Shown: one piece after another, positions 18,601 to 29,310 of the stretch
Position numbering within the stretch: the first letter of the stretch is position 1
Layout of the letters: each line of letters begins with the position of its first letter
Assembly (NCBI GenBank): GCA_017562135.1
Contig: QEYB01001638.1
Span: forward strand, 310,001-374,000
Source of the DNA: Dipylidium caninum
Taxonomy: Eukaryota; Platyhelminthes; Cestoda; Cyclophyllidea; Dipylidiidae
DNA: 64,000 nucleotides
Reading direction: 5' to 3'
Position numbers and translations under genes: made by a program
Notes under the pieces: generated by a model
Database searches by the model: none
What the model saw: only the letters and a program-made list of their open reading frames with translations
Told to the model about the DNA's origin: nothing

Positions 18601-19239
18601 GCGCGAGATAAGTGAAAGACGGCAATGCGTGAGGCTTCGAGGAGTTTGACGACACAAATCCAGTCTTTCTTTGGTGTCACAGTCTGGTGTCTTCTGGGAC
18701 AAAGTGCAGGTTGATAAAGCTCACTGATGGCTATATATTTGCAGGCACTATCGCCCTTGTCGCCTCTCCTCAATTTGATGCGATACAATGTGGATCCGAG
18801 TCCTCACCTCACCGGTATCCTTTGGATGACGCCTCTAGACGCTCTCTCCCCATTCTACCGCGTGCCCATTCCCATCTCGGACCAAGGGGAGGCTGGAGGT
18901 CGAGACGGGGACGACGGCTATCCGACACCAATTTGTCTGCGTTTCCTCGCAGTCACCGCCTTTCTCACAAACTGGGTGGCTTGGCTATCACGGATAGAAG
19001 TTTACGCTGCCCTCGGTACATCGCGTTTTCTTCCCAACTTCGTTAGTGTCCCTGTGGCCGCATGCCTGCTACAGCCCTACAGCTTGGGCTGTGGGCAGGC
19101 AGCCATCTTCGACCTTTGGCCTCTATGGTTGCTGCGACGCATCCTCATTACCTCTCTTCAACTCTCCTCTCTGCGGTTCCCCTCTCTTCGCCGAAGGCAT
19201 CATGACCTTCGGGTTTTTCTTCCCCTTCTCCGACCTTGA
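15620..19239 (+). CDS. UBC-fold ubiquitin-conjugating (E2) protein with long novel C-terminal extension
   Basis: E2 enzymes carry ubiquitin or a ubiquitin-like protein as a cysteine thioester. Exons: 15620-15790, 16453-16577, 16868-17228, 17406-18509 and 18745 to the stop at 19239, all phase-compatible, about 751 aa. Residues 1 to about 130 form the UBC domain: FFKDLQQL helix, the GYPRLSPDVIFNSPIFHPNI stretch with the HPN motif at 79-81, and the catalytic-type Cys90 in GSICLSLLNEW, followed by LLDVVKAMLYLIEHPN. Most E2s stop near 150 aa; here an acidic, Lys/Glu-rich linker and about 550 residues follow that match no domain I know, including a Cys-rich patch (NCTLCCYN) and an acidic serine-rich part. 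The last 58 or so residues lie in a repeat also seen at 14 kb, so the true 3' end may be earlier. Exact E2 class unknown. Confidence 0.75.
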
Positions 19240-19310
19240 TGAGATCTGACCGTCCTATTCCTGTTTCTATCAATTCATCCTCCTTTTCACCCACATCGCA
19301 GTCCCCTTCT
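19065..19310 (+). repeat. Sequence block duplicated at 14.02-14.27 kb
   Basis: This block shares roughly 75-80% identity by eye with 14022-14265, with an extra 60-bp stretch (about 19183-19245) here. It supplies the predicted C-terminus of the UBC gene and continues past its stop. Whether it belongs to a family dispersed through the genome cannot be judged from one window. Confidence 0.6.
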
Positions 19311-19320
19311 TACGTCACAA

Positions 19321-20040
19321 ATAAGTAAATCACCTTTGGTGTCTATTCTTTTTTTGTCTTTGCGGTTGTATGTTTCAACAAGTTATGTAGTGAGTTTTTT
19401 TTTACTGTCGATATCTTTAGATTTTATCTATTCCATCTTAATCATTGTCCTCATCTTCTTGAGTTCTCGGTTTTTTGTCAAGATGTCAAATTGGAAATTG
19501 CCTGGAAAATGGTAGAATTTCATTCAACGGGGAGTCAAGGCGCGCTAATTAAGTGGCTAGTTTTCCTTGTTTACTCTCGAAAGGAACCGAAAGTGTCAGT
19601 TAATCCAATAGTCCGCATGGTTATAATTATTCGGCGACCAGTTGGTGGGTGAACATTATCCCCCAAACCTAGTGGACTCCAATCCTCACGATCGATGAGT
19701 TCAGTTTCATTTAGGAAAGGAAGGCCTTTTACTGAGACGGTTCAAAAGGAGTTGGAACCTAAATTGCGGAGCAGATAGAATAACTAGTGCATAAATGGCA
19801 GCATAATTGCCTCAGAAAATCGACATTACACAGACTGAGGTCCAATTGGTGAAGTCTTGCCGATCTATGTCATGGGCGATGTAACCATTATCGTCGGCCA
19901 CTTGTGTCGAAGAAAACCCTAAAAGTCGATTATTTAAATCACTTTAATGTGATTTGAGAAAATATCTCTGTCGCAGTTCGCATGACTTAGTAAAGTATAT
20001 GTTATAGTTTCTAAGAAATCAAAACGTCCCTTCTGCCTCT
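19321..20040. other. Intergenic DNA, nothing recognised
   Basis: T-rich at first, then mixed sequence. No coding domain, RNA gene or repeat seen. It probably holds the 3' untranslated region of the UBC-domain gene. Confidence 0.5.
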
Positions 20041-20123
20041 GCAACTGACTAACCAGATTGCACAGCGACGACCACGGTAACAACGACCGCGTCGCCACCA
20101 CACAGACACACAAATAGAACGCG
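20041..20123 (-). other. Possible ITS1 start next to the 18S fragment
   Basis: On the minus strand this follows directly after the mature 18S 3' end (GGATCATTA) and is more GC-rich than the DNA beyond it, as expected for the first part of internal transcribed spacer 1. No 5.8S sequence follows, so the transcribed unit breaks off here. The left edge is a guess from base composition. Confidence 0.45.
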
Positions 20124-20181
<58 letters not shown>

Positions 20182-20277
20182 AATGATCAAGTTCGGTCGT
20201 CTTCTCAGCGCCTGCTGGACGATCCCCTCTCGGCGAGCGTCACAATGGCACCGATCCAAGGACCTTACTAAACCATT

Positions 20278-20323
<46 letters not shown>

Positions 20324-20860
20324 ATCAGCGCAAGCTTATGACTTGCACTTACTAGGAATTCCTCGTTCACTGGGGACAATTCCAAGCCCCGATCCCTGTC
20401 GTGACGGTGATTGACCAGTTTACCCAGCCCTCTCAGGCCAGAAGGTCTCACTCGCTGGCACCGTCAATGTAGCGCGCGTGCGGCCCCGAACATCTAAGGG
20501 CATCACAGACCTGTTATTGCTCTATTTCGTGCGGCTTCTCCCGCTTGTCCCCTCTAAGAAGTAGGCATTCGCGCCGCACCCGGTGGCTAACGCCCGACCG
20601 GCCGACCGCCGCAAGCACCAACCCCACGTCCAACCGTCCACCCACCCATCCATCCGAAGGAGGCGGAGGAGGCGGAGGAAGGACGGGAGGAGGAGGAGGA
20701 CGAGGACATGGAGAAGGCATCACGCCCACGACAGCAGCCTCGTCCAGCACCGCCTACACAGGAGCAGTGGACAAACACACTAATTAGCAGGTTGGAGTCT
20801 CGTTCGTTATCGGAATTAACCAGACAAATCGCTCCACCGACTAAGAACGGCCATGCACCG
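20124..20860 (-). rRNA. 18S rRNA, 3' third only (truncated)
   Basis: The minus strand carries the universally conserved 3' end of eukaryotic small-subunit rRNA: on the plus strand TGATCCTTCCGCAGGTTCAC opens it, followed by CGACGGGCGGTGTGTACAAA, GGAATTCCTCGTTCA, GTAGCGCGCGTGCGGCCC and ATCTAAGGGCATCACAGACC, ending with CGGAATTAACCAGACAAATC. Similarity stops abruptly just after GGCCATGCACC near 20860, where the usual continuation is absent. About 737 nt of an expected 1.8-2.2 kb remain. A GC-rich expansion at about 20590-20760 sits where variable region V7 is expected. The conserved blocks look little decayed, so the insertion is recent or this is an assembly join. It cannot yield a complete 18S. 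Confidence 0.93.
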
Positions 20861-21866
20861 CCCGTTAAAACTGTTCTGTGTCGACAGCGGAGATTACGGA
20901 AACAAGATAGAACTGTTTCAAACAGGTTAATCAAAACGTGAGAGTCACCACCGTGCCCCAACAAGAGTAGCATTCTCCACTTACTTTCCTAGGTCCTGAA
21001 TTCATCATTGTCAAGAGCACAAACCTACAGGAAGGATGTGTTTTCAAGTACTTTGCCAACCATATCGCTCAGGAAATCCCTAATCACAGATCCCACCCAT
21101 TCTAGCCACTTTAATCACTAACACTTCGGAACAAGCGCAACTCCGTCTAATCCTATGAATTTGAGATGAGGCAATAGAAAATGTTTCTTGTGAAGGCTCA
21201 GGACCAGATTTGAAATTGCCGGTTCTGCGTCGGCACGACTTTTCTTTTCACACAGCAGAATAACAGGTAAAGCTGTGGCGTTGTGAAAAAATAAAGCTAC
21301 AGACAAGGCTTGGTAGTTAGGCAGCAAACATAACGACGTGACTCCCGCAAATCCCAAAACATGTGTTTTGATAAAGAGCGGCAGTCCGTATTAGTGTTAA
21401 TATTAGATGCTACTGCAATGAATTTCGATGTTATAACATGTGTAAGACAGTACATATGTGGCTACTATCCGATATCCACATTTTGAGAAAATAGTTTGTT
21501 ACCAAAACTATTCTACACGGCGCGGTTATAAAATTGCCTCATTCGAGAGCCTGTTGGTTATTGTTAGCTGCTCACGCTGCCTACTTCGGTAAGGTCCAAA
21601 ATACCGCTCCACGTTCGCTTAGTTTTTGACTTCCTACTCCATCAGGCTCCTATTTTATAAGGCATGTTTTATGCAACGCGCCTTGCTATCAGTCTATGGA
21701 TGTCTGTTTTCAACTCACGTGTCTCACTTTTTGCTTTTCAACCGCATATTTTGCGTCGTATATGAGGTTGCTTATTCATATTCGGCCTATCTCCGTTTAG
21801 CTATACTTGCGTTTCTTTTGTGTTATTTTCATTAGTTCTATTATGCTCATCTGATTTGTGTAGGCG
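20861..21866. other. Intergenic DNA between rDNA fragment and RRP43
   Basis: No rDNA similarity and no recognised coding sequence. It should include the promoter of the exosome gene; a pyrimidine-rich run ending in TGTAG at 21863 lies just before the start codon. Confidence 0.5.
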
Positions 21867-23157
21867 ATGAATGATCTTGGTCTTTTGAAACCAGTCTGCT
21901 TGTTCGAACAGTTTTTTGACGAGAACCTTCGTCTTTCTAATGTTCCTCGCGACAAGTTCGCTCGTTTCTCGTGTTGTACGGGTGTTATCAGTACTGCCGC
22001 TGGATCCGCATTGGTCTCAGTTGGTGCCACCCGTGTTATCTGTGGAATCAAGGTTGTTTTTAATTAACTTGTTTCTCAAGATTTTACAAACATCTTTGCA
22101 GCCTTAAAGCTGTTTCTTTTTTGTCTCTTGATCAGTACAGGTGTGTGTGATCGGCAAAATAGGTGGCTTTTGAACAACTTGACTTATGAATTACTGTAGG
22201 TGAGAGTGCTTCCTTCTCCCCTGGAAGAAACTGCATCTCCCTTCGTTTGCACTATCGAGTACATGGGCTTAGCTCAGCGGAGTCAGCGCATCGACGCACC
22301 TCCCACCAAAGAACTTCAATCCCTCACCGTACAGTTGGAGTGGCTTCTCACATCTACGGTAGTCCCCAACGCAAGAAATCAGCTTCTCATCCATTCTGAA
22401 GGAGACACAGGCACCCCCCCCTCTGGAACCTACTCGCTCCAAATCGATGTGGCCATCATTCTAGATGACGGATGTCTTTTCGATGCCTGTTTAGCCGCTG
22501 CTTTAGCGGCCCTTCAAACAGCTTCCTGGCCTCGACTGGTTGCTGTTCCCTCGCCTCAAACCGTTAATTCTGGCCCCTCTACTAACAAATCCGAGTTCAA
22601 AGTAACAAATTCTGGTGAAAATGTACGTATAAAGTATTACTCTACTACATTTATTTGCTTTAAAAGAAGACTAACTGTTTTGGCAAGTGCAATTATTTTA
22701 TTCAGTGGGGTTATAAGTTCTTTTCTCAGGAGTCACTGGCGATAGGCTACTACGAACTTACATTTTGGTAACTAGATGCCTTCTTCCTGGATATATGTCT
22801 TTGAGCGATTCGATTGTGTAGGTGAAATTGGTTCTTTGTGAATGTCCGGTGGCGTTGACATTTGCGATAGTGCCGTGCACACAAATCAACGCTTCACATG
22901 AGATCATTTGTCAGCCCTCTCGCAGTGAAGAACTGTTGTGGGATACCGATGCTTCCATCTGTCGCATTGTGGTGAACTCTTGTGGCCGTGTGATTGACTT
23001 TTCAATGATGGGTGGTTTTGCATCAGGCCTGTGGCAGTACTTGGAAGCCAACGATTGCGAAAGAACTGGCACTGAAATAATACAACAAATTATTTCAAGA
23101 GCGATCGCATATGCACCACTCGTGTGCCAGCAAATAAATGCAATGGATGCTGATTGA
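21867..23157 (+). CDS. EXOSC8: Exosome complex component RRP43 (EXOSC8-like)
   Basis: RRP43 is one of six RNase PH-like subunits of the ring of the RNA exosome, which channels RNA to its 3'-5' nucleases in nucleus and cytoplasm; the animal subunit itself is inactive. Three phase-0 exons, 21867-22052, 22200-22622 and 22822-23157, encode about 314 aa (human EXOSC8 276). The family signature GVISTAAGSALVSVGATRVICGIK fills residues about 39-62 in exon 1. Exon 2 carries an RNase PH-fold part with the ILDDGCLFDACLAAALAAL stretch, equivalent to the EXOSC8 region that reads LDACTFALLAAL. Exon 3 ends the second half of the fold. The extra length is in a variable Ser/Thr-rich part near the end of exon 2. 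RRP42 or RRP45 are less likely, given the exon-1 match. Confidence 0.88.
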
Positions 23158-23196
23158 TTACCATTAACATCTGTATATATTCATGTACTTAACGGG

Positions 23197-23202
23197 AATA
23201 AA
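23197..23202 (+). promoter_or_regulatory. Polyadenylation signal AATAAA for RRP43
   Basis: A canonical hexamer 40 nt after the RRP43 stop codon, followed within 40 nt by a TTAGG/TTTGCG T-rich stretch. Position and sequence fit a short 3' untranslated region. Confidence 0.6.
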
Positions 23203-25606
23203 TGGTACTCTTGTCGAAATTAGGTAGTTTGCGTTCTTTCGCATGATTAGTTCTTTTATCCTGGGAGAAGAAGGGGGTGGGACGGGTCTGCGATATACCT
23301 GCTGAATTCCGCATGTCCAGAATTCTTCTAGTTTGATGCTTGTTTTTTTCTAAATAATCTTAGCTTATATTAATCCCTTCACTTACTGAAATTTGGTAGA
23401 ACTTGTGTACTTTTTTCTATAACTCCTACTTTACTTTCTACAGATCAGTTTTATGGCAGCAAAATTACTCTCTGTCGCACGTGGTAAAGTAGTCACAACA
23501 TATTAACTTGTTTACTTAGTTGGTCTGGCTCTCTTTCACCCGTTTGTTATGTGCTAGTTTTTGTATTTTTCTTGGCTCTCTTATACCGTTTGCGTCCTGT
23601 TTACAATCACTAATCGTTCAACCACACGAACGGTCTGATGCGTGTCCCTGGGTTCAATCTTTTTTATACTTTTATCTATTCTACATCTCAGATACCGCTT
23701 TTTCCCAAGGTGCTAAGTACCAGAGAGTGCTCGTTAAGTGTTAATATTACAAATAAAAATTAAGTATTGTGGGTGAATATACTATGTATCTGGAATTTCT
23801 TCTATTGTCAAACGTAGCAATGTTCTCAAACTAAATAACCCTCTTTTTCTCGAGGAAGTGTTATCAGTATTAATGCTTCAAAATTCTAGGACCGCATGTG
23901 TACCTGTGCTAAGGCAACCGACGTTCCTGTCTTAACTGCCCTTTTTTTATCGAGTAATCACTTCTTATTTGAATTTGTAAAAATGTTATGAAAACAATAG
24001 TGTATTTTTTTAAGGGAGTTGAAAAAGTTTAAAAATTTATTTTGATCTAATATCAGCATGTGTTTTGATCTACTGAAGTTAACTGAAACCTTATTAGACC
24101 ACCAATTAAAAGTGTAAAATTAATGCGATAGATATATTTGTTCTTTGTTAATATTTGAGGCGCTATCGTATAATATATCGTTTGTACATAGTACAACAAG
24201 CGTTCGTGATTATACAGATGGGGTGCTGTTTTCCGTTTTACGGATACTACAAATGGCAGATTACCCGTCAGGTATCCTATCTTTATCGAATACATTTTGC
24301 TTCTTTATTCCTGATTTTGCGCTTCTTCATGGCTGTGACCAAATAATGTCGCCATTCTATCTAAAATCCTTAGTGTCTCAGCTATCTTACTGCCTTGTAA
24401 GGTCATGAGTTGGAATCGTCTTCTTCAGGGTGAAATGTTGTAAAGAATCTCTCAACTAATGGTATCTGGTAACGAAGAAGGTGTTCAAGACTCTCTTTAA
24501 ATTTTTTCTAAGTGCGCCAACATGAAAAAATTACAATTAGTAATAAAAACTCTTTACTTCTACCAAATCTGCAAACTACAATGTAGTGACTACTTTTCGG
24601 TGAAGGAAAGCAAGTCTCAAAGTAGAATTTTTTTGAGTCTTCAATAGGTTGGACAACGTCCTTGGATTCGACTTATCTCTACTTAGCGACGCATCAAAAA
24701 TTTGGACTTATATAGGTTATTTTGGAGGGAACTTCAATTGATGTGAACCCAAATTGTTCTAAGTTATCAATTGCGATGCTATTCATCAGGAGAAAGAATT
24801 GTCCATATAGACTTCACGTTGTGATGTAAAGATGGTTTTTACTGTTCCAGTAATTGGTCTCGTACAGACTTCTGACAAAAGGTTTTTAAATGTTGGTGTA
24901 CCCCATCTCTAGTTTTTCTTCTAATTTCTCCGTCATACATTTCACCGTGTGAGTTAACGTGAGTTATCTTTTTCAATAGTTGTCGCAAGAAATAGACAGA
25001 AGCTCCTATCGTGACGATTGACTAAACCACTTCATGTCAGGACAATCATACCTTCAAGTGACTCCATGGGATCGACATCTGGTGACTTCTCCTGAGTCAT
25101 TTTCGATAGCTTGTTCGACACTCGTGCATTTGTCTGGTTGGGCTTAACAGTGTACTTTTTGTCTTTCACGTTCATGATCTTAAGTAAAATTTTCTACTAA
25201 TTGTGACTTTGGTGAGATCGCTGTTGTCTGATACGGGGCTTGGGGATCACAAGTGTTGACGCCCATTAAGCATACTGCGCGAGTAAGACAGCGATGTCAT
25301 GTACTGCTGAAAACTGATTAAATGGTTCATGTCTTCTAAATATTCTCGTAAGATTGCCTGGATCTTTTCTATTAGTGACTTGAGAAATATTAAATAAAAA
25401 TAGCTGGCGAGGATAAAGTCACAACACTTTGACCAGTTTAGTAAACACCGCCAATTGCGAGAATTTTTCTTATGAGAGAGGCTTTTTTGTCTTTATATAG
25501 GTTTTGTTCTGGTTCATTTTCTAATCAACTTCCTGTCCCACTAATTCAATTGGTCCACTGCAACCCGCTTGGACTTAGTGAGCTGGCCTCCCAGATCATT
25601 CGTAGA
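23203..25606. other. Intergenic AT-rich DNA, nothing recognised
   Basis: T-rich sequence with only short frames on both strands. No domain, repeat array or RNA gene was seen. The right-hand end should hold the promoter and 5' untranslated region of the thioesterase gene. Confidence 0.55.
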
Positions 25607-27763
25607 ATGGCGCTTCTTCCGGCTACGATAATCGAACCCAAAATAAAACAGACTGCCACGGTAGTCCTACATATTCATTGATTAGCGTGTGTATTATGTT
25701 CTTTGACGTGGTGTCTTCAGTGGGGTTTGATTATTTGCAATTCTTATTAGACCTGTATTTCTGCGTTAACATTGTTTATCATTGTCTTAGTTCATCTTTC
25801 TGCATGGATTGGGGGACACTGGGTAGGTTTCATTGTTCCTTCACATCGGTCTTCATGTAGTGCCGGTTGGGCGCACGATCTTCACAAAATTGTACCTCCT
25901 TACTGCAAAGTAGTCTGTCCCAACGCGTAACTTTACTATCATTATCTCAAAACCCCTTTATAGAAGGGAGATGCCAGTGACACTGAACATGGGGATGGTG
26001 ATGCCTGCTTGGTAATTCATTTTATATTTTTAGCCTTTGCAGAATATCTTGAATCCGTTTTCCCAAAATGCGTATTGGTTACAGGTACGATCTTTATGAT
26101 CTTGGTATTGGTGCCAAACAAGACGACCCTGGTATTCAGACATCTTCCAAAGAATGTTAGTTCCTTTTTATGTTAAAATTTCATTCAACCTATTACAATT
26201 ACATGGTCTTTACGAATTATTGAACTCTTTTGTGTCACTCGTGTAGTTACTTATATCCCCAGTTGTCTGCATCGGTTGCTTTAAGTTTGATCAGCGTTGT
26301 GCTTGTCATTTAGTTTTGTTCGGAGTCATTCTCATTTCTTGTGTACTGCCTCTTCGAAATATATTTGTGCCTTTGAATGAAGGGGGATTTTGAATCCGAA
26401 GCTCATTCTTGTTGTGTATTTTGTCTTTTAGTCATAAGATTTTTTAGGTTATTGCCCTGATTTTTTTTGCATTCCAAAGTTTTCGCTGACAGTAAGTAGA
26501 TTGCCTTCTACTTTTCGTTTTCCCTAATTATATTTCCTTCATTGCGGCCTCAGTGGCTAAATGGGTGACTGCTGAGAAGAACGCCGGCATACGTCCAAAT
26601 CGAATTATAGTTGGTGGGTTCTCCCAGGGCGGTAGCACTGCCTTGTACTATGGAGTTACCACCTCCGAAGACAATCTTGGCGGACTCGTAGCCCTTAGCT
26701 CCTGGCTTCCGCTTCACGAAAAGCTGGCCTCCAATAGCAGTGTACGTCATCTAGTGGAGCAATATTTCCTCGAATTTATTGGTTGAGTCAATCTACTCAT
26801 CATGTACCCATTAATTAGTAAATATTTCAAATATCATGCTCTATGTAAAGCATTTTTTATTTTTATCGCTGTATTTCCATTTCCATGTCCTTTAAAAAAA
26901 CTAATTGTATAAGAGCCCCGACCATATTTTTTATCATGACGGTGGGATGTAGATTTTGACAGAAAGTTAGAGATAATAGACATTCCTTTATTTATTATGT
27001 GCTTTCAAACCTTGAATTAGGAAATTTAGGTATATATGCTTGTATCTGCGACCAAAGATCATTGGTGTTCTACTTCGGTACTGTTGCCTGATGCTATTCG
27101 TGTGAACATTACTTGGATCTAGTGCAACTTATGAATTCTTATATGGTGCCCATATTTTTTGCTAAATTAGTCTGTTTTCACTCTCATATATGTCGTTTTA
27201 AACATTTCGAACGATATAATGTGTAACTGTACTGTGTGAGAGTTTTAAGATGTCTTGAATCAACCCGTACCTCCTTAACTTTCGTTGTTCCACTCCAAAA
27301 TGATTCTTTGGCTTTGGAGCCAGTTATTGATAAAATCCCCTTTCTGTCTGTTTCATTTTATTTATTATTTGCATAGGAGCGTTAATTTGGACATTTTGGG
27401 TTCGTTGTTTAACTTTTCTGCAGATGCTGACTACAAATCTTTCCATACCAATCCTACAATGTCACGGAAAAACCGATCCCATCGTTCCTTACGAATTAGG
27501 TACTCTTACCAACTCAATACTGCATAAACTTGGATTCACTAACTGCATATTTTCTTCTTACCCCGACATGGGACATTGCTCATGCAGTAAGGCAAGTCAA
27601 GACTTGAGTATTCTCGTTTTCATCCAATGATAAACATGATAATGTTTACAAATTTCGTCTAACTTTTTTTCAAAATGTCTATTTTATCTATCATTTCTGT
27701 TAATAGGAGATAGCCGACTTGAAGGCATTCTTGAACAGATGCTTACCTGAGGTTGATGATTAG
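25607..27763 (+). CDS. LYPLA: Acyl-protein thioesterase (LYPLA1/2-like)
   Basis: Acyl-protein thioesterases are cytosolic serine hydrolases that remove palmitate from S-acylated proteins such as Ras and G-alpha subunits. Eight exons, 25607-25660, 25791-25822, 25861-25926, 25964-26011, 26085-26155, 26554-26741, 27424-27591 and 27707-27763, join in phase to 227 aa, close to the 230 of the human enzymes. Visible family features: FIFLHGLGDTGAGWA at 19-33, VTLNMGMVMPAWYDL at 56-70, nucleophile Ser114 in GGFSQGG, Asp171 in GKTDPIVP and His204 in DMGHCS, a complete catalytic triad. There is no signal peptide. Two introns are 37-38 nt and the last is GC-AG. ATG 25607 gives the family-typical N-terminus; an in-frame ATG at 25472 would add 45 unconserved residues. 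LYPLA1 and LYPLA2 cannot be told apart here. Confidence 0.93.
25823..25860 (+). other. 38-nt mini-intron in the thioesterase gene
   Basis: It begins GTAGG and ends ATGTAG, interrupting the GLGDTG glycine codon in phase 2. Excision restores GLGDTGAGWA, the conserved oxyanion-loop region of the family. Confidence 0.9.
25927..25963 (+). other. 37-nt mini-intron in the thioesterase gene
   Basis: It begins GTAACT and ends TTATAG in phase 2. Excision with this acceptor gives CPNAREMPVTLNM, the same length as the human segment; an acceptor 3 nt downstream (AAG) would drop one residue. Confidence 0.85.
27592..27706 (+). other. GC-AG intron in the thioesterase gene
   Basis: The exon ends AAG and the intron starts GCAAGT, the strong consensus typical of GC-AG introns; the acceptor is TAATAG. 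The phase-0 join gives ...CSCSK-EIADLKAFL, matching the family C-terminus. A GT donor one codon earlier (GTAAGG) would give a different reading frame and a shorter, unconserved tail. Confidence 0.8.
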
Positions 27764-29310
27764 AAAGGCGCTGCCTTTTGTCCTTCCCTTGCGCTCACGT
27801 ATCTCCCGACTCCGCAAGTCTCATTCAGGCGCGTAACCTTCCTCATCCAACTCTGTTCTTAAAATTCTTTTCCTGTACCTACTACCCGAAGTGTAGGGAA
27901 TTAGTAAAGCGACATTTGGCTAGCTAAATTGTGCTCATTAATTATCCCTATAACAGAAACATATCAAATACTGTTTACCTAATTCAACTGACTTGGGAAA
28001 ATAGTCTAATTTTGCCCGTTTCGTAATGGTTCAGATTCTGCAGTGTATAAATGACTATTTATGTAAAGTAAAAGACACACAGATGGCGTATAGATACACT
28101 GGGACATACGAATTTAGCGATGTAAGTAGACCTAGATTCGCTACTGTTTTAATTAAATATTGAGACTGCTGCATGTCTCGGCTAAGAGATATGATGTCCC
28201 TTACTAGAATGACTCAAATGAACACCCACTTAGTATTTGGTTGTTCAGTAAGTTAGGAGTTTTTGTTGTTTTGGTGCGGAAGCGATGGAGCTCAACGTGA
28301 CTTGCAATTCCAATGATCTCTTAGTTCAAATTCATAAGAGCGATAATGGTTGCTTTTCCTAAGTGGAGTCGTCAAACAAAGGGCTAGAGATGTGTTTTGC
28401 GCTCAGACCCACGAGTGTCTTGCATCGGGCTTTCCCAGAAGAATAAACGGAGTAATTTGAATTCTTCCCAATTTAGCTATAGTGTCCGAAACCTGCCTCT
28501 GAACTGCAATACATTCAAGAGTGAATGAGTTTTGTTTGCACATACAGAGTTAATTCCCTGGTGGAAGACATTAGGGGGAAGTGGTTAAGGAAGAAAACTA
28601 TTAGCAGTAATTTCTGAATTTCACAAATGCCGTGTGCTTGTTCTTCCTAACCTTTTCTGTTATGATGTCATGGCAGTGAAACCGTCGACTTTTAGGCGGA
28701 TTTCATAACCTCACATAGTACGGTAAAGATCACGAGGAATTTAGTGAGTTATACGCTATTATGAAAGACTAACATTGAGGAAGGGGTGTATATTAAGATA
28801 AGCAACAAAATATCATATTGAGTGTTCAAAGTAGACCGAAGTGAATTAGTAGTGGAAAATTTATGCCAGCCATGAATGAATCGACACCTACAGATACACT
28901 AGGAGAGCGGAGAATTAACATCATAGGCAACCTTTCTATATACCCACATGCACGTATATTCTGCGAACTATTTGCGAATACAATATTGCCGATTCGCATT
29001 ACCTGATGTCCATTCAATGCAGAGATGCGACCAGTTCACCTAAACCACATTTTACACATCAACCGGTTCGTGATTCCGTTTTTCATTTTTGTTAACAGAT
29101 GGCTGCTTGCCCTTATTGAATTTGATATTTAAATATCAAATTTTGGTACAACACAATTCTTTTAAAGTTAAATTTACTTAATTTTTGTACGTTTTTATGT
29201 TATCTAACAACTTCTTCTGTCAAGTATACTCGCATTTTAGATGTCTCTCTCTTGTTTTATTCACTGGCGAAGTTGCATATCGTGCTGTTCCGGGTTCAGT
29301 TGTAACGTTA
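27764..29310. other. Intergenic DNA between thioesterase and SET
   Basis: AT-rich with no recognised coding sequence. It contains a 24-bp perfect palindrome at 29119-29142 and should hold the promoter and leader of the SET gene. Confidence 0.55.
29119..29142. repeat. 24-bp perfect AT-rich palindrome upstream of SET
   Basis: Centred on TTTAAA, with arms reading AATTTGATA on both strands. It lies about 170 bp before the SET start codon. It could be a binding site for a dimeric factor or a chance AT-rich inverted repeat; there is no loop. Confidence 0.7.
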
